Assembly: GCA_937902125.1 (NCBI GenBank)
Contig: CALDIB010000030.1
Location: 1-64,000, forward strand
Origin: an uncultured Treponema sp.
Lineage (GTDB): Bacteria > Spirochaetota > Spirochaetia > Treponematales > Treponemataceae
Length of the DNA: 64,000 nt
Direction: 5' to 3'
Shown piece after piece: positions 8,529-17,761 of this stretch. The position numbers and the translations under genes were made by a program. Positions within the stretch are counted from its first letter, which is position 1, and each line of letters starts with the position of its first letter. The notes beneath the pieces were generated by a model. That model made no database searches and was not told the DNA's origin. It was given only the letters and a program-made list of their open reading frames with translations.

Positions 8529-8546
8529 ACCAGAGCGCTGTATATT
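8518..8546 (+). promoter_or_regulatory. trp operon promoter
   Basis: A consensus -35 TTGACA (8518-8523), an exact 17-bp spacer and TATATT (8541-8546). The predicted start is near 8553, leaving a leader of about 48 bases before trpE. No leader peptide with Trp codons or attenuator fits in so short a leader, so control is most likely by the flanking operators. Confidence 0.8.
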
Positions 8547-8559
8547 CTTCCTTGAAAAT

Positions 8560-8577
8560 GTTTCTATTTGTAGAAAC
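8560..8577. promoter_or_regulatory. trp operator 2 (palindrome just after transcription start)
   Basis: GTTTCTA-TTTG-TAGAAAC, an 18-bp palindrome with 7-bp arms that shares its half-sites with operator 1. It lies at roughly +8 to +25. The pair could allow cooperative binding or looping. Confidence 0.65.
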
Positions 8578-8600
8578 GAGAAAAACGGAGAGAAAGACTT

Positions 8601-10043
8601 ATGCAAAAAAGAAGCGACGCGCTTTATGTCTGCATGGCAAGCGAGCGATACACGCCCTTTTCCTTGGCAAAAAAAATCGGAGCCAAGGCCGTCCTTGAGT
8701 CGGCCAGCTTCAACAAGGGCAGGGAACGCTATTCGATAATAATGGCGGAAGAAGCATTTAAAATAATTCAAGACGACGAAGGGCCGGCCTTTTTAATTGA
8801 CGGCCGCCGCCTTCCTTTTAACACGGACGGAATAGAAAGCAAGAACGCCGTTGGACAAAAAAAAGAGGCCGACATTCTTGACGCGCTGGTTTATGTGGCC
8901 GGCCAAAACGAATGCCCGGTTCCCGACATTCCCCTTCCGGCAAGCGGGGTGGGCTACTTAAGCTATGAGTTTGTCCAGCGATGCGACAGCGTCCGCTTGC
9001 AAAGCCAGTTTGACGAATTGCGAATTCCTGAAAGCTGCTTTGTGGCCGGACATGTTTACATCGTATTTGACCACTTCGCAGAAAAACTTCACATCTTTGG
9101 CTTGAACTACGCGGAGCGTCAAATCGACTTGAAAAAAGAAATTGACGCGCTTGTAAAAAAATTGAACAACATGGATTTTTCCTATATGGAACAGGAAGAA
9201 GAGCCTGCCTCCTGCAAAGTCATAACAGACATCGGAGAGAGCAAGAGGGAATATTGCGAAAAAGTCCTGGAGTTGAAGAAGCGAATTGTGGCGGGAGACA
9301 TCATACAAGCGGTGCCTTCCCGCCGCGTTCAGCTTGAATGCGAAACAAGCGCCTTGGAAATTTACCGCCGTCTAAGAAGCGTGAATCCGTCGCCTTATCT
9401 TTTTTACATTGACTTTGGCGACTTTCAGCTGACGGCCGCCTCTCCGGAAAGTTTGGTTCGCGTTGTGGGCGGCAAGGCTTCCATCCACCCAATCGCCGGA
9501 ACCATTCGACGTGGAAAAAACGAGGCGGAGGACGAAAAGTTGAAGCTTGAGCTTTTGGCCGACCCCAAGGAAAACGCCGAGCATTTGATGCTGGTTGACT
9601 TGGCCAGAAACGATTTGGGTCGCGTGTGCCAACCGGGCAGCGTCAAGGTGACTCAATATATGGAAACCGAAACTTTCAGCCATGTCATTCATTTGGTGAG
9701 CGACGTTGAGGGAAAGCTGAAAGAAGGAATTCAGCCAGTTCAAGTTTTGCGCGCCTCATTCCCCGCGGGAACTGTAAGCGGCGCTCCAAAAATTTCCGCG
9801 ATGAAAATTCTTTCTGGCTTGGAAAAAACAATGCGGCGCTTTTACGCCGGCGCTGTGGGCTACATAAGGCCCAACGGCGACTTGGACTTTTGCATCGCCA
9901 TTCGCTCGGCGTTGAGGCAAGGAAAAATTTGGACGCTCCAAGCGGGAAGCGGAATTGTATACGACAGCGTTCCCGAACGGGAATTTGAGGAGACCAACGA
10001 AAAGCTTGGCGCCTTTATAGCCACTTTTGAGCGGCAATTTTAG
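8601..10043 (+). CDS. trpE: Anthranilate synthase component I
   Basis: A 480-residue chorismate-using subunit of anthranilate synthase, the first step of the tryptophan branch. The N-terminal domain carries the tryptophan-feedback motif as LES at 32-34. The C-terminal chorismate-binding domain has AGDIIQAVPSRR, ASPESLVRV, HPIAGTIRRGK, LVDLARNDLGRV and FPAGTVSGAPK. First gene of trpE-trpGD-trpCF-trpB-trpA. GGAG eight bases upstream supports the start. Its glutaminase partner is the N-terminal half of the next gene. Confidence 0.96.
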   Translation: MQKRSDALYVCMASERYTPFSLAKKIGAKAVLESASFNKGRERYSIIMAEEAFKIIQDDEGPAFLIDGRRLPFNTDGIESKNAVGQKKEADILDALVYVAGQNECPVPDIPLPASGVGYLSYEFVQRCDSVRLQSQFDELRIPESCFVAGHVYIVFDHFAEKLHIFGLNYAERQIDLKKEIDALVKKLNNMDFSYMEQEEEPASCKVITDIGESKREYCEKVLELKKRIVAGDIIQAVPSRRVQLECETSALEIYRRLRSVNPSPYLFYIDFGDFQLTAASPESLVRVVGGKASIHPIAGTIRRGKNEAEDEKLKLELLADPKENAEHLMLVDLARNDLGRVCQPGSVKVTQYMETETFSHVIHLVSDVEGKLKEGIQPVQVLRASFPAGTVSGAPKISAMKILSGLEKTMRRFYAGAVGYIRPNGDLDFCIAIRSALRQGKIWTLQAGSGIVYDSVPEREFEETNEKLGAFIATFERQF

Positions 10044-10055
10044 GAGGTTGTGAAA

Positions 10056-11660
10056 ATGATAGCGGTCATCGACAATTACGATTCTTTTACATACAATATC
10101 GTCCAAGCCTTGCAAGCGCTTGGAGCGGAAAAAGTTGAAGTATTGCGAAGCGGAGAGTCTTCCGTAGCCGACATAGAAAATTTAAAGCCCGACTACCTTG
10201 TGGTTTCTCCAGGGCCTGGAACGCCTGGCGACGCCGGAATAAGCGAAGAGGCCATAAAGCATTTTGCAGGAAAGATTCCAATTCTTGGAGTCTGTCTTGG
10301 ACACCAGGCGATTGCCGAAGCCTTTGGCGCGAAAATTATCGGCGCCAAATTCATCAAGCACGGAGTTGTCGAGGAAATGGATTTGGACGGCAAGGGCTTG
10401 TTCCGCACGATTGGAAAAAAAGGAAAATTCACCCGCTACCATTCTTTGGTTGTGGACGAAAAAACTTTGCCTTCCGATTTTGAAATCACCGCCCGCGCCA
10501 AAGACGGCGACATCATGGGAATCCGCCACAAAAAATACGACATCGAGGGCGTTCAGTTTCATCCTGAGTCAATCGCAAGCGGCGACATGGAAAAAATATT
10601 CAAGGCTTTCTTGAACTACCGCCGCGAGAACCTTCCTGTCTCCGACTACTTGAACCAACTTTTTATGCGCCGCGACTTGACGGAAGAGCAGGCGGAACTT
10701 TTTATGGACATTATGACCGACGGCACTATGGACGAGCGGGTGATGGCGGCGATTCTTGTCGCCATGGCCTCAAAGGGCGTTTCGGAGTCCGAGATCACCG
10801 GCTGCGTCAAGGCCATTCTAAAAAAGAAGCGGAACTTTCCCCTTGAAGTTTCCGGCCACGCGGAAATTGTCGGAACTGGCGGAGACGGAAAAAGGAGCTT
10901 TAACATTTCTTCCCTTTCGGCCATTGTCGCCGACGCTTGCGGCCAAAAAGTGATTAAGCACGGAAACCGCGCCGTTTCCTCAAAGTCTGGCGCCGCCGAT
11001 TTTTTTGAGGCGCTGGGAATCAACATCAACGGAAGTCCTGAACAAAGCGCGGAATTGGCGGACAAAACCGGCTTCGCTTTTTTGATGGCGCCCGTCTACC
11101 ATTCCGCCATGCGCTACGCGGCTCCTGTTAGAAAGGCGCTGGGAGTAAAAACCATTATGAACATTTTGGGCCCGCTTTTAAATCCTTCTTCGCCGGACTA
11201 TCAGGTGCTGGGCGTTTACAGCCCCGACTTGCTTGAAACTTACGCGCGCTCCGCAAAAGCCTTGGGCGCCAAGCGGGTTATGGTTGTGTCAAGCCGGGAC
11301 GGTTACGACGAAATAAGCCCCTGCGCCGTTACGGACGTTTTTCAAATTGACGGAAACGGAAAGGAAAGCCGCTACGCCATTGACCCGGCCAAGTTTGGAA
11401 TTGAAGGCGCCAAGGAAGAAGACCTTTTGGGCGGAACAGGCGAGGACAACGCCAAACTTGCCATGGACATTTTAAACGGCGGCGGCCGGACCGCCATTCG
11501 CGCTTCCATCGGACTTAACGCCGGAGCCGTTTTGTATCTTAGCGGAAAGACCAAGACATTAAAAGAAGGATACGACATGGCGCTTTCATCCATCGACAGC
11601 GGAGCGGCCTTAAAAAAACTGCGGGAAATCCAAAGGGTTTCAAAAGAGTTGGCGGGCTAA
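10056..11660 (+). CDS. trpGD: Bifunctional anthranilate synthase glutaminase / anthranilate phosphoribosyltransferase
   Basis: A fusion of about 534 residues. Residues 1-190 are the class I glutamine amidotransferase with nucleophile Cys80 (GVCLGHQ) and His169/Glu171 (FHPES). From about 196 it is anthranilate phosphoribosyltransferase with the PRPP loop GTGGD at 273-277 and KHGNRAVSSKSGAAD. I prefer the ATG at 10056 over a GTG at 10050 because AGGAGG (10042-10047) is eight bases from the ATG but only two from the GTG. That Shine-Dalgarno overlaps the trpE stop, so translation is probably coupled. The same fusion occurs in enteric bacteria. Confidence 0.95.
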   Translation: MIAVIDNYDSFTYNIVQALQALGAEKVEVLRSGESSVADIENLKPDYLVVSPGPGTPGDAGISEEAIKHFAGKIPILGVCLGHQAIAEAFGAKIIGAKFIKHGVVEEMDLDGKGLFRTIGKKGKFTRYHSLVVDEKTLPSDFEITARAKDGDIMGIRHKKYDIEGVQFHPESIASGDMEKIFKAFLNYRRENLPVSDYLNQLFMRRDLTEEQAELFMDIMTDGTMDERVMAAILVAMASKGVSESEITGCVKAILKKKRNFPLEVSGHAEIVGTGGDGKRSFNISSLSAIVADACGQKVIKHGNRAVSSKSGAADFFEALGININGSPEQSAELADKTGFAFLMAPVYHSAMRYAAPVRKALGVKTIMNILGPLLNPSSPDYQVLGVYSPDLLETYARSAKALGAKRVMVVSSRDGYDEISPCAVTDVFQIDGNGKESRYAIDPAKFGIEGAKEEDLLGGTGEDNAKLAMDILNGGGRTAIRASIGLNAGAVLYLSGKTKTLKEGYDMALSSIDSGAALKKLREIQRVSKELAG

Positions 11661-11661
11661 A

Positions 11662-13293
11662 ATGGCGGAGGACATTCTTTTAAAAATTGTGGAGGGAAGA
11701 AAGGCCGCCATAAAAGAAAAGGGCCTTTCTTTTGGCTATGAAATTCCTTCGGAGCGAGAAAGGCCTCTTCATCCCTTTGTTCAAAAAAAGGGAGTCGTTC
11801 TGGAAGTCAAGCGCGCCTCTCCCAGCAAGGGGAACATAGCGCCTGGCCTTGACGCTAAGAAAACCGCGCTTTGCTACCAAGAGGCTGGGGCGGCCGCCGT
11901 AAGCGTCTTGACCGAAGAAAATTATTTTAAGGGAAATTTGGGCGACTTGATTTCCGTTTGCCGCGGTGTTGACATCGCGGTTTTGCGAAAAGACTTTTTG
12001 ATTTTTCCTGAAGAAATCGACGTGGCCTACAAGTGCGGCGCCGACGCGGTTTTGCTCATCGCGCGGATTTTGGACAAAGAAACTTTGGCCAAAATGCTGG
12101 AGCGGACAGCCTCTTTTGGAATGACCGCTTTTGTGGAATTGCGTTTGGAAGAAGACTTGCAAAAACTTTTGGACGCGATGGAAGTCGCGGGAAAAAATCT
12201 TCCTCAAATAGTTTGCGGAGTGAACGCCAGAGATTTAAAGGATTTTTCGATTGACCTTTTGGCGCCTTGCGGTTTTTTAGGCGAAATAAAAGCCGCTTTG
12301 GGAAACTCTTGCTCCGTTGTTTTTGAAAGCGGAATCAGGACTGCGACCGCGGCCTTTTTTGCGGGAAGCCTTGGCTTTGAAGGCCTTTTGTTGGGAGAGG
12401 CCGCCGCGCGGGATTTGGGCAAGGCAAGAGAGCTTGTGTCATCCTTTGTGAACGCCGGCAAAAACGACAACGGCGCTTTTTGGATTTCCTTTTCAAAAAA
12501 AGTTCGGGAAAGAAAAGTCGCCGCCGCAAAAAGCGAAGGCAGTGAAAAAAAAGCCGGCCGGCCTTTTGTGAAAATTTGCGGCCTTACAAACTTTGAGGAC
12601 GCGGCTTTGGCGGCGGATTTGGGCGCCGACCTCTTGGGCTTTGTCCTTTGCGCCTCTTCTCCAAGAAACGCGGAGGAAAATGTCGTTCGCGAAGTTCGCG
12701 CCGCCTTGCGAGACAAAAAGTTGCGTCACAAGTCCGCAAGCGAAGCGTCGCGGAGATCCGCTCGAAACAACGATTGCGGTTTTGCGTTCGACGACACGAG
12801 CGGCCCCCTTTTTGTGGGCGTGGTCACAGAACTTTCAAGCCCTCAAGGAAAGGCCGCCGTCCGCCTTGTAAAAGAAGGAATTTTGGATTGCCTTCAACTG
12901 CACGGAAAAACGGCCGCCTCTGAATTTTTTTCAGACTCAAAATATTCATGCCTTCCCCATTATTGCGCCGCGAACTTGCAGGACGGCGGCGGCTTGGAGG
13001 AAGTTCAAGGCCTTTTGAATCTTGGCGAAAGCCGGATTTTGGTTGACGCCAAGGTTGGCTCCGCGGTGGGCGGAACGGGAACTCAAGTTCCTGAGAACTT
13101 GGTTTTGGCCGCGGCGAAAAAAGCCCCCTTGTGGCTTGCAGGCGGCTTGGGGCCTGACAATGTTCGGCTTGCGATTGAAAAATTTAAGCCGGAACTTATT
13201 GACGCTTCCAGCTTGTTGGAAGCCGCTCCGGGAAAAAAAGACGAAAAAAAATTGCGGGCCTTTTTTTCGGAAGTTGGCGCCGCGGCTTTTTAG
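11662..13293 (+). CDS. trpCF: Bifunctional indole-3-glycerol-phosphate synthase / phosphoribosylanthranilate isomerase
   Basis: A 543-residue fusion starting one base after the trpGD stop. Residues 1-260 are TrpC (LEVKRASPSKGNIA, VLRKDFLI, DAVLLIARIL, VCGVNARDLKDF, FESGI). From about 300 the TrpF barrel begins (VKICGLTNFEDAALAADLGADLLGFV). TrpF normally has about 24 residues between the SPR motif and the VGV strand; here there are about 54. The extra stretch, roughly residues 350-380, is Arg/Ser/Lys-rich and encoded by palindrome-rich DNA (see findings). Active-site motifs LQLHGK and LAGGLGPDNV are intact, so activity is expected to be retained. Confidence 0.92.
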   Translation: MAEDILLKIVEGRKAAIKEKGLSFGYEIPSERERPLHPFVQKKGVVLEVKRASPSKGNIAPGLDAKKTALCYQEAGAAAVSVLTEENYFKGNLGDLISVCRGVDIAVLRKDFLIFPEEIDVAYKCGADAVLLIARILDKETLAKMLERTASFGMTAFVELRLEEDLQKLLDAMEVAGKNLPQIVCGVNARDLKDFSIDLLAPCGFLGEIKAALGNSCSVVFESGIRTATAAFFAGSLGFEGLLLGEAAARDLGKARELVSSFVNAGKNDNGAFWISFSKKVRERKVAAAKSEGSEKKAGRPFVKICGLTNFEDAALAADLGADLLGFVLCASSPRNAEENVVREVRAALRDKKLRHKSASEASRRSARNNDCGFAFDDTSGPLFVGVVTELSSPQGKAAVRLVKEGILDCLQLHGKTAASEFFSDSKYSCLPHYCAANLQDGGGLEEVQGLLNLGESRILVDAKVGSAVGGTGTQVPENLVLAAAKKAPLWLAGGLGPDNVRLAIEKFKPELIDASSLLEAAPGKKDEKKLRAFFSEVGAAAF

Positions 13294-13405
13294 GTTTTGG
13301 AAAGCGCTTTTGCTCCCGGCGTTTTAGGCATTGAGGGCCTTTGCCCGCGGGCGGCGGGATTTTAGGCTGGAAAATAATTTTGGTTGTTATTTTATAGAGG
13401 AAAAT

Positions 13406-14659
13406 ATGGCAAATTCAACAGACGGTTTTTTTGAAAAATACGGCGGAAAGTATGTGGCGGAAGTTTTGCGCCGACCCCTTGACGAATTGGAACTGGCCTT
13501 TAAGGAGGCTATGGCGGACAAGGAGTTTTTGGAAGAACTTTCGCTTCTTAGGCGGGACTACATCGGGCGGGAAACGCCCCTTTACCACGCTAGAGCGGCC
13601 ACAAGAATTTTAGGCGGCGCGCAAATTTACATAAAGCTTGAAGGCTTGGCCAATACCGGCGCCCACAAAATCAACAACGCCTTGGGCCAATGCTTGCTTG
13701 CCAAGCGCATGGGCAAAAAAAGAATCATCGCCGAAACCGGCGCCGGCCAGCACGGTTTGGCCACCGCCGCCGCCTGCGCCAACCTTGGCCTTGACTGCGT
13801 GGTTTACATGGGCGAGGTTGACGTTCGCCGCCAGCAGCCCAATGTGGCCGCCATGGAATTGTATGGCGCCAAAGTGCGCGCCGTCACAAGCGGAAGCCGC
13901 ACCCTAAAGGACGCGGTGAACGAAGCCATGCGGGATTGGGCCGCCAACCCGGACGCCACCCATTATGTTTTGGGCAGCGCTTTGGGACCCGCGCCTTTTC
14001 CCGACATCGTGCGGGAATTTCAAAGCGTGATCGGCCTTGAAGTCAAGCGGCAGTGCGAGGAGAGGGGAATAAAAGTTGGCGCGATGGTGGCTTGTTGCGG
14101 CGGCGGCTCCAACTCCATCGGATTTTTCGCGCCCTTTGTTGACCAAAAGGAGCCGCGCCTAATAGCTGTGGAAGCCGGCGGAATCGGTCCCAATGTGGGG
14201 GAGAACGCCGCCCGCATGACAGGAAACGCCGGCCGCGTGGGAATCATGCAGGGCTACAAAAGCCGCTTTTTGCTAGACGACGACGGACAAGCCTTGGCCA
14301 CCCGCTCAATAAGCGCGGGCCTTGACTATTGCGGAATCGGTCCACAGTTGGCGGCTCTTGGAGAAAGCGGCCGGGTTGAGTTCACCAGCGCTTTGGACAG
14401 CGAGGCTTTGGATGCGGTCAAGTTCTTTGCCAAAAACGAAGGGATTTTGTTCGCTTTGGAAAGCGCCCACGCGGGAGCGGCCGCGATAAAGCTGGCTCCA
14501 AAAATGCCAAGCGACCAAGCGCTTGTAATCAACATGAGCGGCCGGGGCGACAAGGACGTTTTCATCACAAGCCCCGTTTTCCGAAAGGAGGCTTGGCTTT
14601 CTTTCCTTCACGCGGAAATTGAGCGCTTGGAAAACGCCAAGGACATTCACGAACTGTAG
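13406..14659 (+). CDS. trpB: Tryptophan synthase beta subunit
   Basis: A 417-residue PLP subunit condensing indole with serine. The ATG at 13406 was chosen because AGAGG lies just upstream and the protein then starts at the family's normal point; an in-frame start at 13331 would add 25 residues of translated spacer. The Schiff-base lysine is K88 in GAHKINNALGQ. The phosphate-binding loop CCGGGSNSIG, AETGAGQHG and the C-terminal NMSGRGDKDV are intact. A 112-base spacer separates it from trpCF, the only sizeable gap in the operon. Confidence 0.96.
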   Translation: MANSTDGFFEKYGGKYVAEVLRRPLDELELAFKEAMADKEFLEELSLLRRDYIGRETPLYHARAATRILGGAQIYIKLEGLANTGAHKINNALGQCLLAKRMGKKRIIAETGAGQHGLATAAACANLGLDCVVYMGEVDVRRQQPNVAAMELYGAKVRAVTSGSRTLKDAVNEAMRDWAANPDATHYVLGSALGPAPFPDIVREFQSVIGLEVKRQCEERGIKVGAMVACCGGGSNSIGFFAPFVDQKEPRLIAVEAGGIGPNVGENAARMTGNAGRVGIMQGYKSRFLLDDDGQALATRSISAGLDYCGIGPQLAALGESGRVEFTSALDSEALDAVKFFAKNEGILFALESAHAGAAAIKLAPKMPSDQALVINMSGRGDKDVFITSPVFRKEAWLSFLHAEIERLENAKDIHEL

Positions 14660-14668
14660 GAGATTGTT

Positions 14669-15424
14669 ATGGAAAAAATAAAATTGATGTCCCACTTGAT
14701 AGCGGGCTATCCCACCGACGAACTTTCTTTGACGGCCGCCAGGGCCCTTGTGGAAGGCGGCGCGGACATTTTGGAAATTCAGCTTGCCTTTAGCGACCCC
14801 AGCGCCGACGGCCCCGCCATTCAAGAAGCCTGCGCGAAAGTTTTGGAGCGGGGCTGCAAAACCGCCGACGGCCTTGCCTTGATAAAAAAAATTCACGAAG
14901 AATTTCCCAAAACAAAAATTTACCTGATGAGCTATGGCTCTTTGGTTTTCACTCCCGGAGTGAAAAATTTTTGCCGCCGCGCCGCGGCTTCAGGCGTCAA
15001 GGGAATGATAATTCCTGACTTGCCCTTTGACTTTGACGAAGGCTTGACCGAAGCCTGCCGGGAAAACGGAATGGAAAACATACCTGTGGCCGCTCCCAGC
15101 ATGTCCGCCGAGCGCTTGCAAAAAATGGCGTCCGCTGGCTTCGGTCACATTTACGCCGCCTTGCGAACCGGCATCACGGGAAGCGACACAAAAATTGGAC
15201 AGGACACAATCGCCTTTATAAAAAAAGTTGCGGCGGGCGGAAGCAAGGTTTACGGCGGCTTTGGAATCAGCAAAGGAGAGCAGGCCAGGGCGCTCGCGCC
15301 CTATGTGGAGGCTGTCGTGGCTGGAAGCGTTTTTGTTCGGACAATCGCCGCCAACGCTGGCGACAAAGCCGCGCTCTTTAAGGCGGTAAAGGCAAAGGCG
15401 GAAGAGTTGGCCAAGGGCAATTAA
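14669..15424 (+). CDS. trpA: Tryptophan synthase alpha subunit
   Basis: A 251-residue barrel that cleaves indole-3-glycerol phosphate and channels indole to TrpB. The catalytic region reads LEIQLAFSDPSADGPAIQEA; the Glu and the SDPxADGP signature are present, although Gln replaces the usual Gly after E-x. The second acid lies in MIIPDLPFD. GFGISKGEQARAL and VAGSVFV form the phosphate site. AGGAG overlapping the trpB stop provides the ribosome site. Slightly shorter than E. coli TrpA (268). Last gene of the operon. Confidence 0.94.
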   Translation: MEKIKLMSHLIAGYPTDELSLTAARALVEGGADILEIQLAFSDPSADGPAIQEACAKVLERGCKTADGLALIKKIHEEFPKTKIYLMSYGSLVFTPGVKNFCRRAAASGVKGMIIPDLPFDFDEGLTEACRENGMENIPVAAPSMSAERLQKMASAGFGHIYAALRTGITGSDTKIGQDTIAFIKKVAAGGSKVYGGFGISKGEQARALAPYVEAVVAGSVFVRTIAANAGDKAALFKAVKAKAEELAKGN

Positions 15425-15431
15425 GGCCTTG

Positions 15432-15462
15432 CGGCGCTTTCTTTATTTTTTTCGCCGTTTTT
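15432..15462 (+). terminator. Probable trp operon terminator
   Basis: CGGCG (15432-15436) pairs with CGCCG (15453-15457) across a 16-base T-rich loop and is followed by TTTTT. A second stem, TAATTCCCGC (15473-15482) with GCGGGAATTA (15495-15504), follows at once without a T-run. Confidence 0.55.
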
Positions 15463-15579
15463 CGCGTCATTTTAATTCCCGCAAGTTTTTATTGGCGGGA
15501 ATTATGGCCTTCAAAGTTCTCTAAGCCCTGAAAAACGCAGCGCGCGAGTCCGCTTTTAAAAAGCCCTTCTCAAAGTATA

Positions 15580-15608
15580 TTGAACAAAATCCTCAAAACT
15601 TGTAAAAT
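15580..15608 (+). promoter_or_regulatory. Promoter of the citrate synthase-rsuA-fhs unit
   Basis: TTGAAC (15580-15585), a 17-bp spacer ending in TG (extended -10), and TAAAAT (15603-15608). The predicted start is near 15615, about 42 bases before the ATG. The leader contains GAGAG and CTCTC repeats that can pair. Confidence 0.65.
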
Positions 15609-15656
15609 GTCCTCTCAGCCGAGAGAGCCGCTCTCAAAACGACGAGGAGAACGCTT

Positions 15657-17018
15657 ATGAAAAAAGTTTCAGACAAAAACATCATTAAACAGCTTACTGT
15701 CCTTGCCCAAAAGAACGACCCAATCAATCCCGACCTTTACGAAAAATTTGACGTGAAGCGGGGCTTGCGAAACGCCAACGGAACGGGCGTTCTTGTAGGT
15801 CTCACCACAATCGGAGACGTTGTGGGCTACGAGCTTGACAAGGACAAGAACAAGATTCCCATTGACGGCCGCCTTATGTATCGCGGTTACAATGTGGCCG
15901 ATTTGGTTCACGACACCGAACGCCGCGCGGAATTTGGCTACGAACAGGCCGCCTACCTTTTGCTTTTTGGAAGCCTTCCCACAAAAAAACAGCTTTCCGT
16001 TTTTTCCGAATACTTGGGAACCAGAAGGACTTTGCCCGAAAACTTCACCGAAGACATGATTATGAAGGCGCCTTCCAGCGACATTATGAACAAAATCGCC
16101 CGCGGCGTTTTGGCAAGCTATTCCTACGACCCCAATCCTGAAGACCGCTCTGTGGGAAACGTCATGCGCCAGTGCATAGACTTGGTGGCCCGCTTTTCAA
16201 CTTTGGCGGCCTACGCATACCAAGCCAAGCGCCGCTTTTACGACGACAAGAGCATGTATATCCACAATCCTCTTCCCGAACTTTCCACAGCGGAAAACTT
16301 TTTGCGCTTGATTCGGGCCGACAAAAAATACAGTCCCCTTGAGGCGCAGATTTTGGACTTGGCCTTGATTTTGCACGCGGAGCACGGAGGAGGAAACAAC
16401 TCTTCTTTGACCGTGCATGTGGTTTCTTCCGCGGACACCGACACTTATTCCGCCATCGCCGCCGCCGTAGGCTCTCTTAAGGGAAGGCGGCACGGAGGCG
16501 CCAACATTCGCGTAATGGAAATGATGGACGACATCAAGGCCCGTGTGAAGGACTGGGCGGACGACAAAGAGATTGAGGCCTACCTTAAAAAAATCGCCTC
16601 AAAGCAAGCCTTTGACAAGACCGGCTTGATTTACGGAATCGGGCACGCCGTTTACACTTTGAACGACCCCCGCGCCGTTTTGCTCAACGAGCTTGCCGAA
16701 AAGCTGGCCCGGGAAAAGGGAATGCTGAAAGAATTCCGCCTTTACAAAAAGATTGAAAAAATCGCGCCCAAAGTTTTGTACGAACTTCACGGCAAAAAGA
16801 AAATTCTTTGCGCCAACGTGGACTTTTTCTCAGGATTCGTCTATTCAATGCTGGACATTCCCCGGGAATTGTACACGCCGCTTTTCGCCATTGCCAGAAT
16901 CGCGGGGTGGAGCGCCCACCGCATTGAGGAAATTGTCGCCGGCGGCCGCATTTACCGTCCGGCTTACAAAAACGTCTGCGCCGAGCGCAAATACATTCCC
17001 TTGGACAAAAGAAAGTGA
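15657..17018 (+). CDS. gltA: Citrate synthase
   Basis: A 453-residue enzyme condensing acetyl-CoA and oxaloacetate. Catalytic histidines are visible in LHAEHGGGNNSS and GIGHAVY, and the aspartate in NVDFFSG. The length and N-terminal extension resemble the type common in anaerobic Firmicutes and Bacteroidota. Treponemes generally lack a full TCA cycle, so it probably supplies 2-oxoglutarate or glutamate through a partial branch; aconitase and isocitrate dehydrogenase are not in this window. AGGAG at 15645-15649 supports the start. The stop overlaps the rsuA start by four bases (GTGA). Confidence 0.93.
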   Translation: MKKVSDKNIIKQLTVLAQKNDPINPDLYEKFDVKRGLRNANGTGVLVGLTTIGDVVGYELDKDKNKIPIDGRLMYRGYNVADLVHDTERRAEFGYEQAAYLLLFGSLPTKKQLSVFSEYLGTRRTLPENFTEDMIMKAPSSDIMNKIARGVLASYSYDPNPEDRSVGNVMRQCIDLVARFSTLAAYAYQAKRRFYDDKSMYIHNPLPELSTAENFLRLIRADKKYSPLEAQILDLALILHAEHGGGNNSSLTVHVVSSADTDTYSAIAAAVGSLKGRRHGGANIRVMEMMDDIKARVKDWADDKEIEAYLKKIASKQAFDKTGLIYGIGHAVYTLNDPRAVLLNELAEKLAREKGMLKEFRLYKKIEKIAPKVLYELHGKKKILCANVDFFSGFVYSMLDIPRELYTPLFAIARIAGWSAHRIEEIVAGGRIYRPAYKNVCAERKYIPLDKRK

Positions 17019-17761
17019 CGGAACGCCTTGACAAAGTTCTTTCCCACGCAGGCTTTGGAACAAGAAAGGACGCGAAGAAAATTTTAAGAAAAGGCCTTGT
17101 TTCCGTCAACGGCCAAGTTGTCCGCGACTTTGACTTTAAGCTTGACTTGGAGGCGGATCAACTTTTTGTTGACGGCCAAAGGGTGGGCGTTCAAAGCGAC
17201 TTGTATCTTATGATGAACAAGCCCGCCGATTATGTTTGCGCCAACAAGGACGGCCTTCATCAAACCGTTTTTTCGCTTTTGGAAGACGGCTACAGGACTC
17301 CCTATTTTGAAAGCCGCCTGCACTTGATAGGCCGCCTTGACATCGACACCCAAGGCCTCTTGCTTTTTACCACCGACGGAGACCTTACGCACCGCCTTAT
17401 AAGCCCAAAAACTTCATGCCCCAAAAAATATTTTGTCCGCTTGGAAAAGCCTTTTGGCCAAGAGGAAAGGGCCGCCGTTGAGGAAAAGTTGGCCCAAGGA
17501 ATTATGGTTCCCGAAGAAGACCACGAGGCCGCGTTTAAGGCTCTTCCCGCTAAAATTGAATGGACGGAAGCGGCGGACGAAGTTTTTTTGACCATAACGG
17601 AAGGAAAATACCATCAAGTCAAGCGAATGTTTTTGGCTTTGGAAAACAAGGTCGCGGGCTTGAAGCGCGTTCAAATAGGAGGCCTTGCGCTTGATCCAAG
17701 CCTTGAGCCTGGAGAATACAGAAAATTGACCGCTGAAGAATTGGCGGCGTTGGAGAAATGA
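17015..17761 (+). CDS. rsuA: RsuA/RluB-family pseudouridine synthase
   Basis: A 248-residue rRNA pseudouridine synthase, most likely for 16S rRNA. An N-terminal S4 domain ([21 protein letters not shown]) precedes the catalytic domain with the [11 protein letters not shown] motif carrying the catalytic Asp. The GTG start overlaps the citrate synthase stop as GTGA, which implies translational coupling, although the two products are functionally unrelated. RsuA versus RluB/E/F cannot be settled by eye. Confidence 0.88.
   Translation: MTERLDKVLSHAGFGTRKDAKKILRKGLVSVNGQVVRDFDFKLDLEADQLFVDGQRVGVQSDLYLMMNKPADYVCANKDGLHQTVFSLLEDGYRTPYFESRLHLIGRLDIDTQGLLLFTTDGDLTHRLISPKTSCPKKYFVRLEKPFGQEERAAVEEKLAQGIMVPEEDHEAAFKALPAKIEWTEAADEVFLTITEGKYHQVKRMFLALENKVAGLKRVQIGGLALDPSLEPGEYRKLTAEELAALEK

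Noticed and set aside
15612..15635. Competing CTCTC/GAGAG/CTCTC hairpins as a riboswitch-like switch before citrate synthase
   Set aside because: The predicted transcription start falls within the first arm, so only one hairpin would exist in the RNA.
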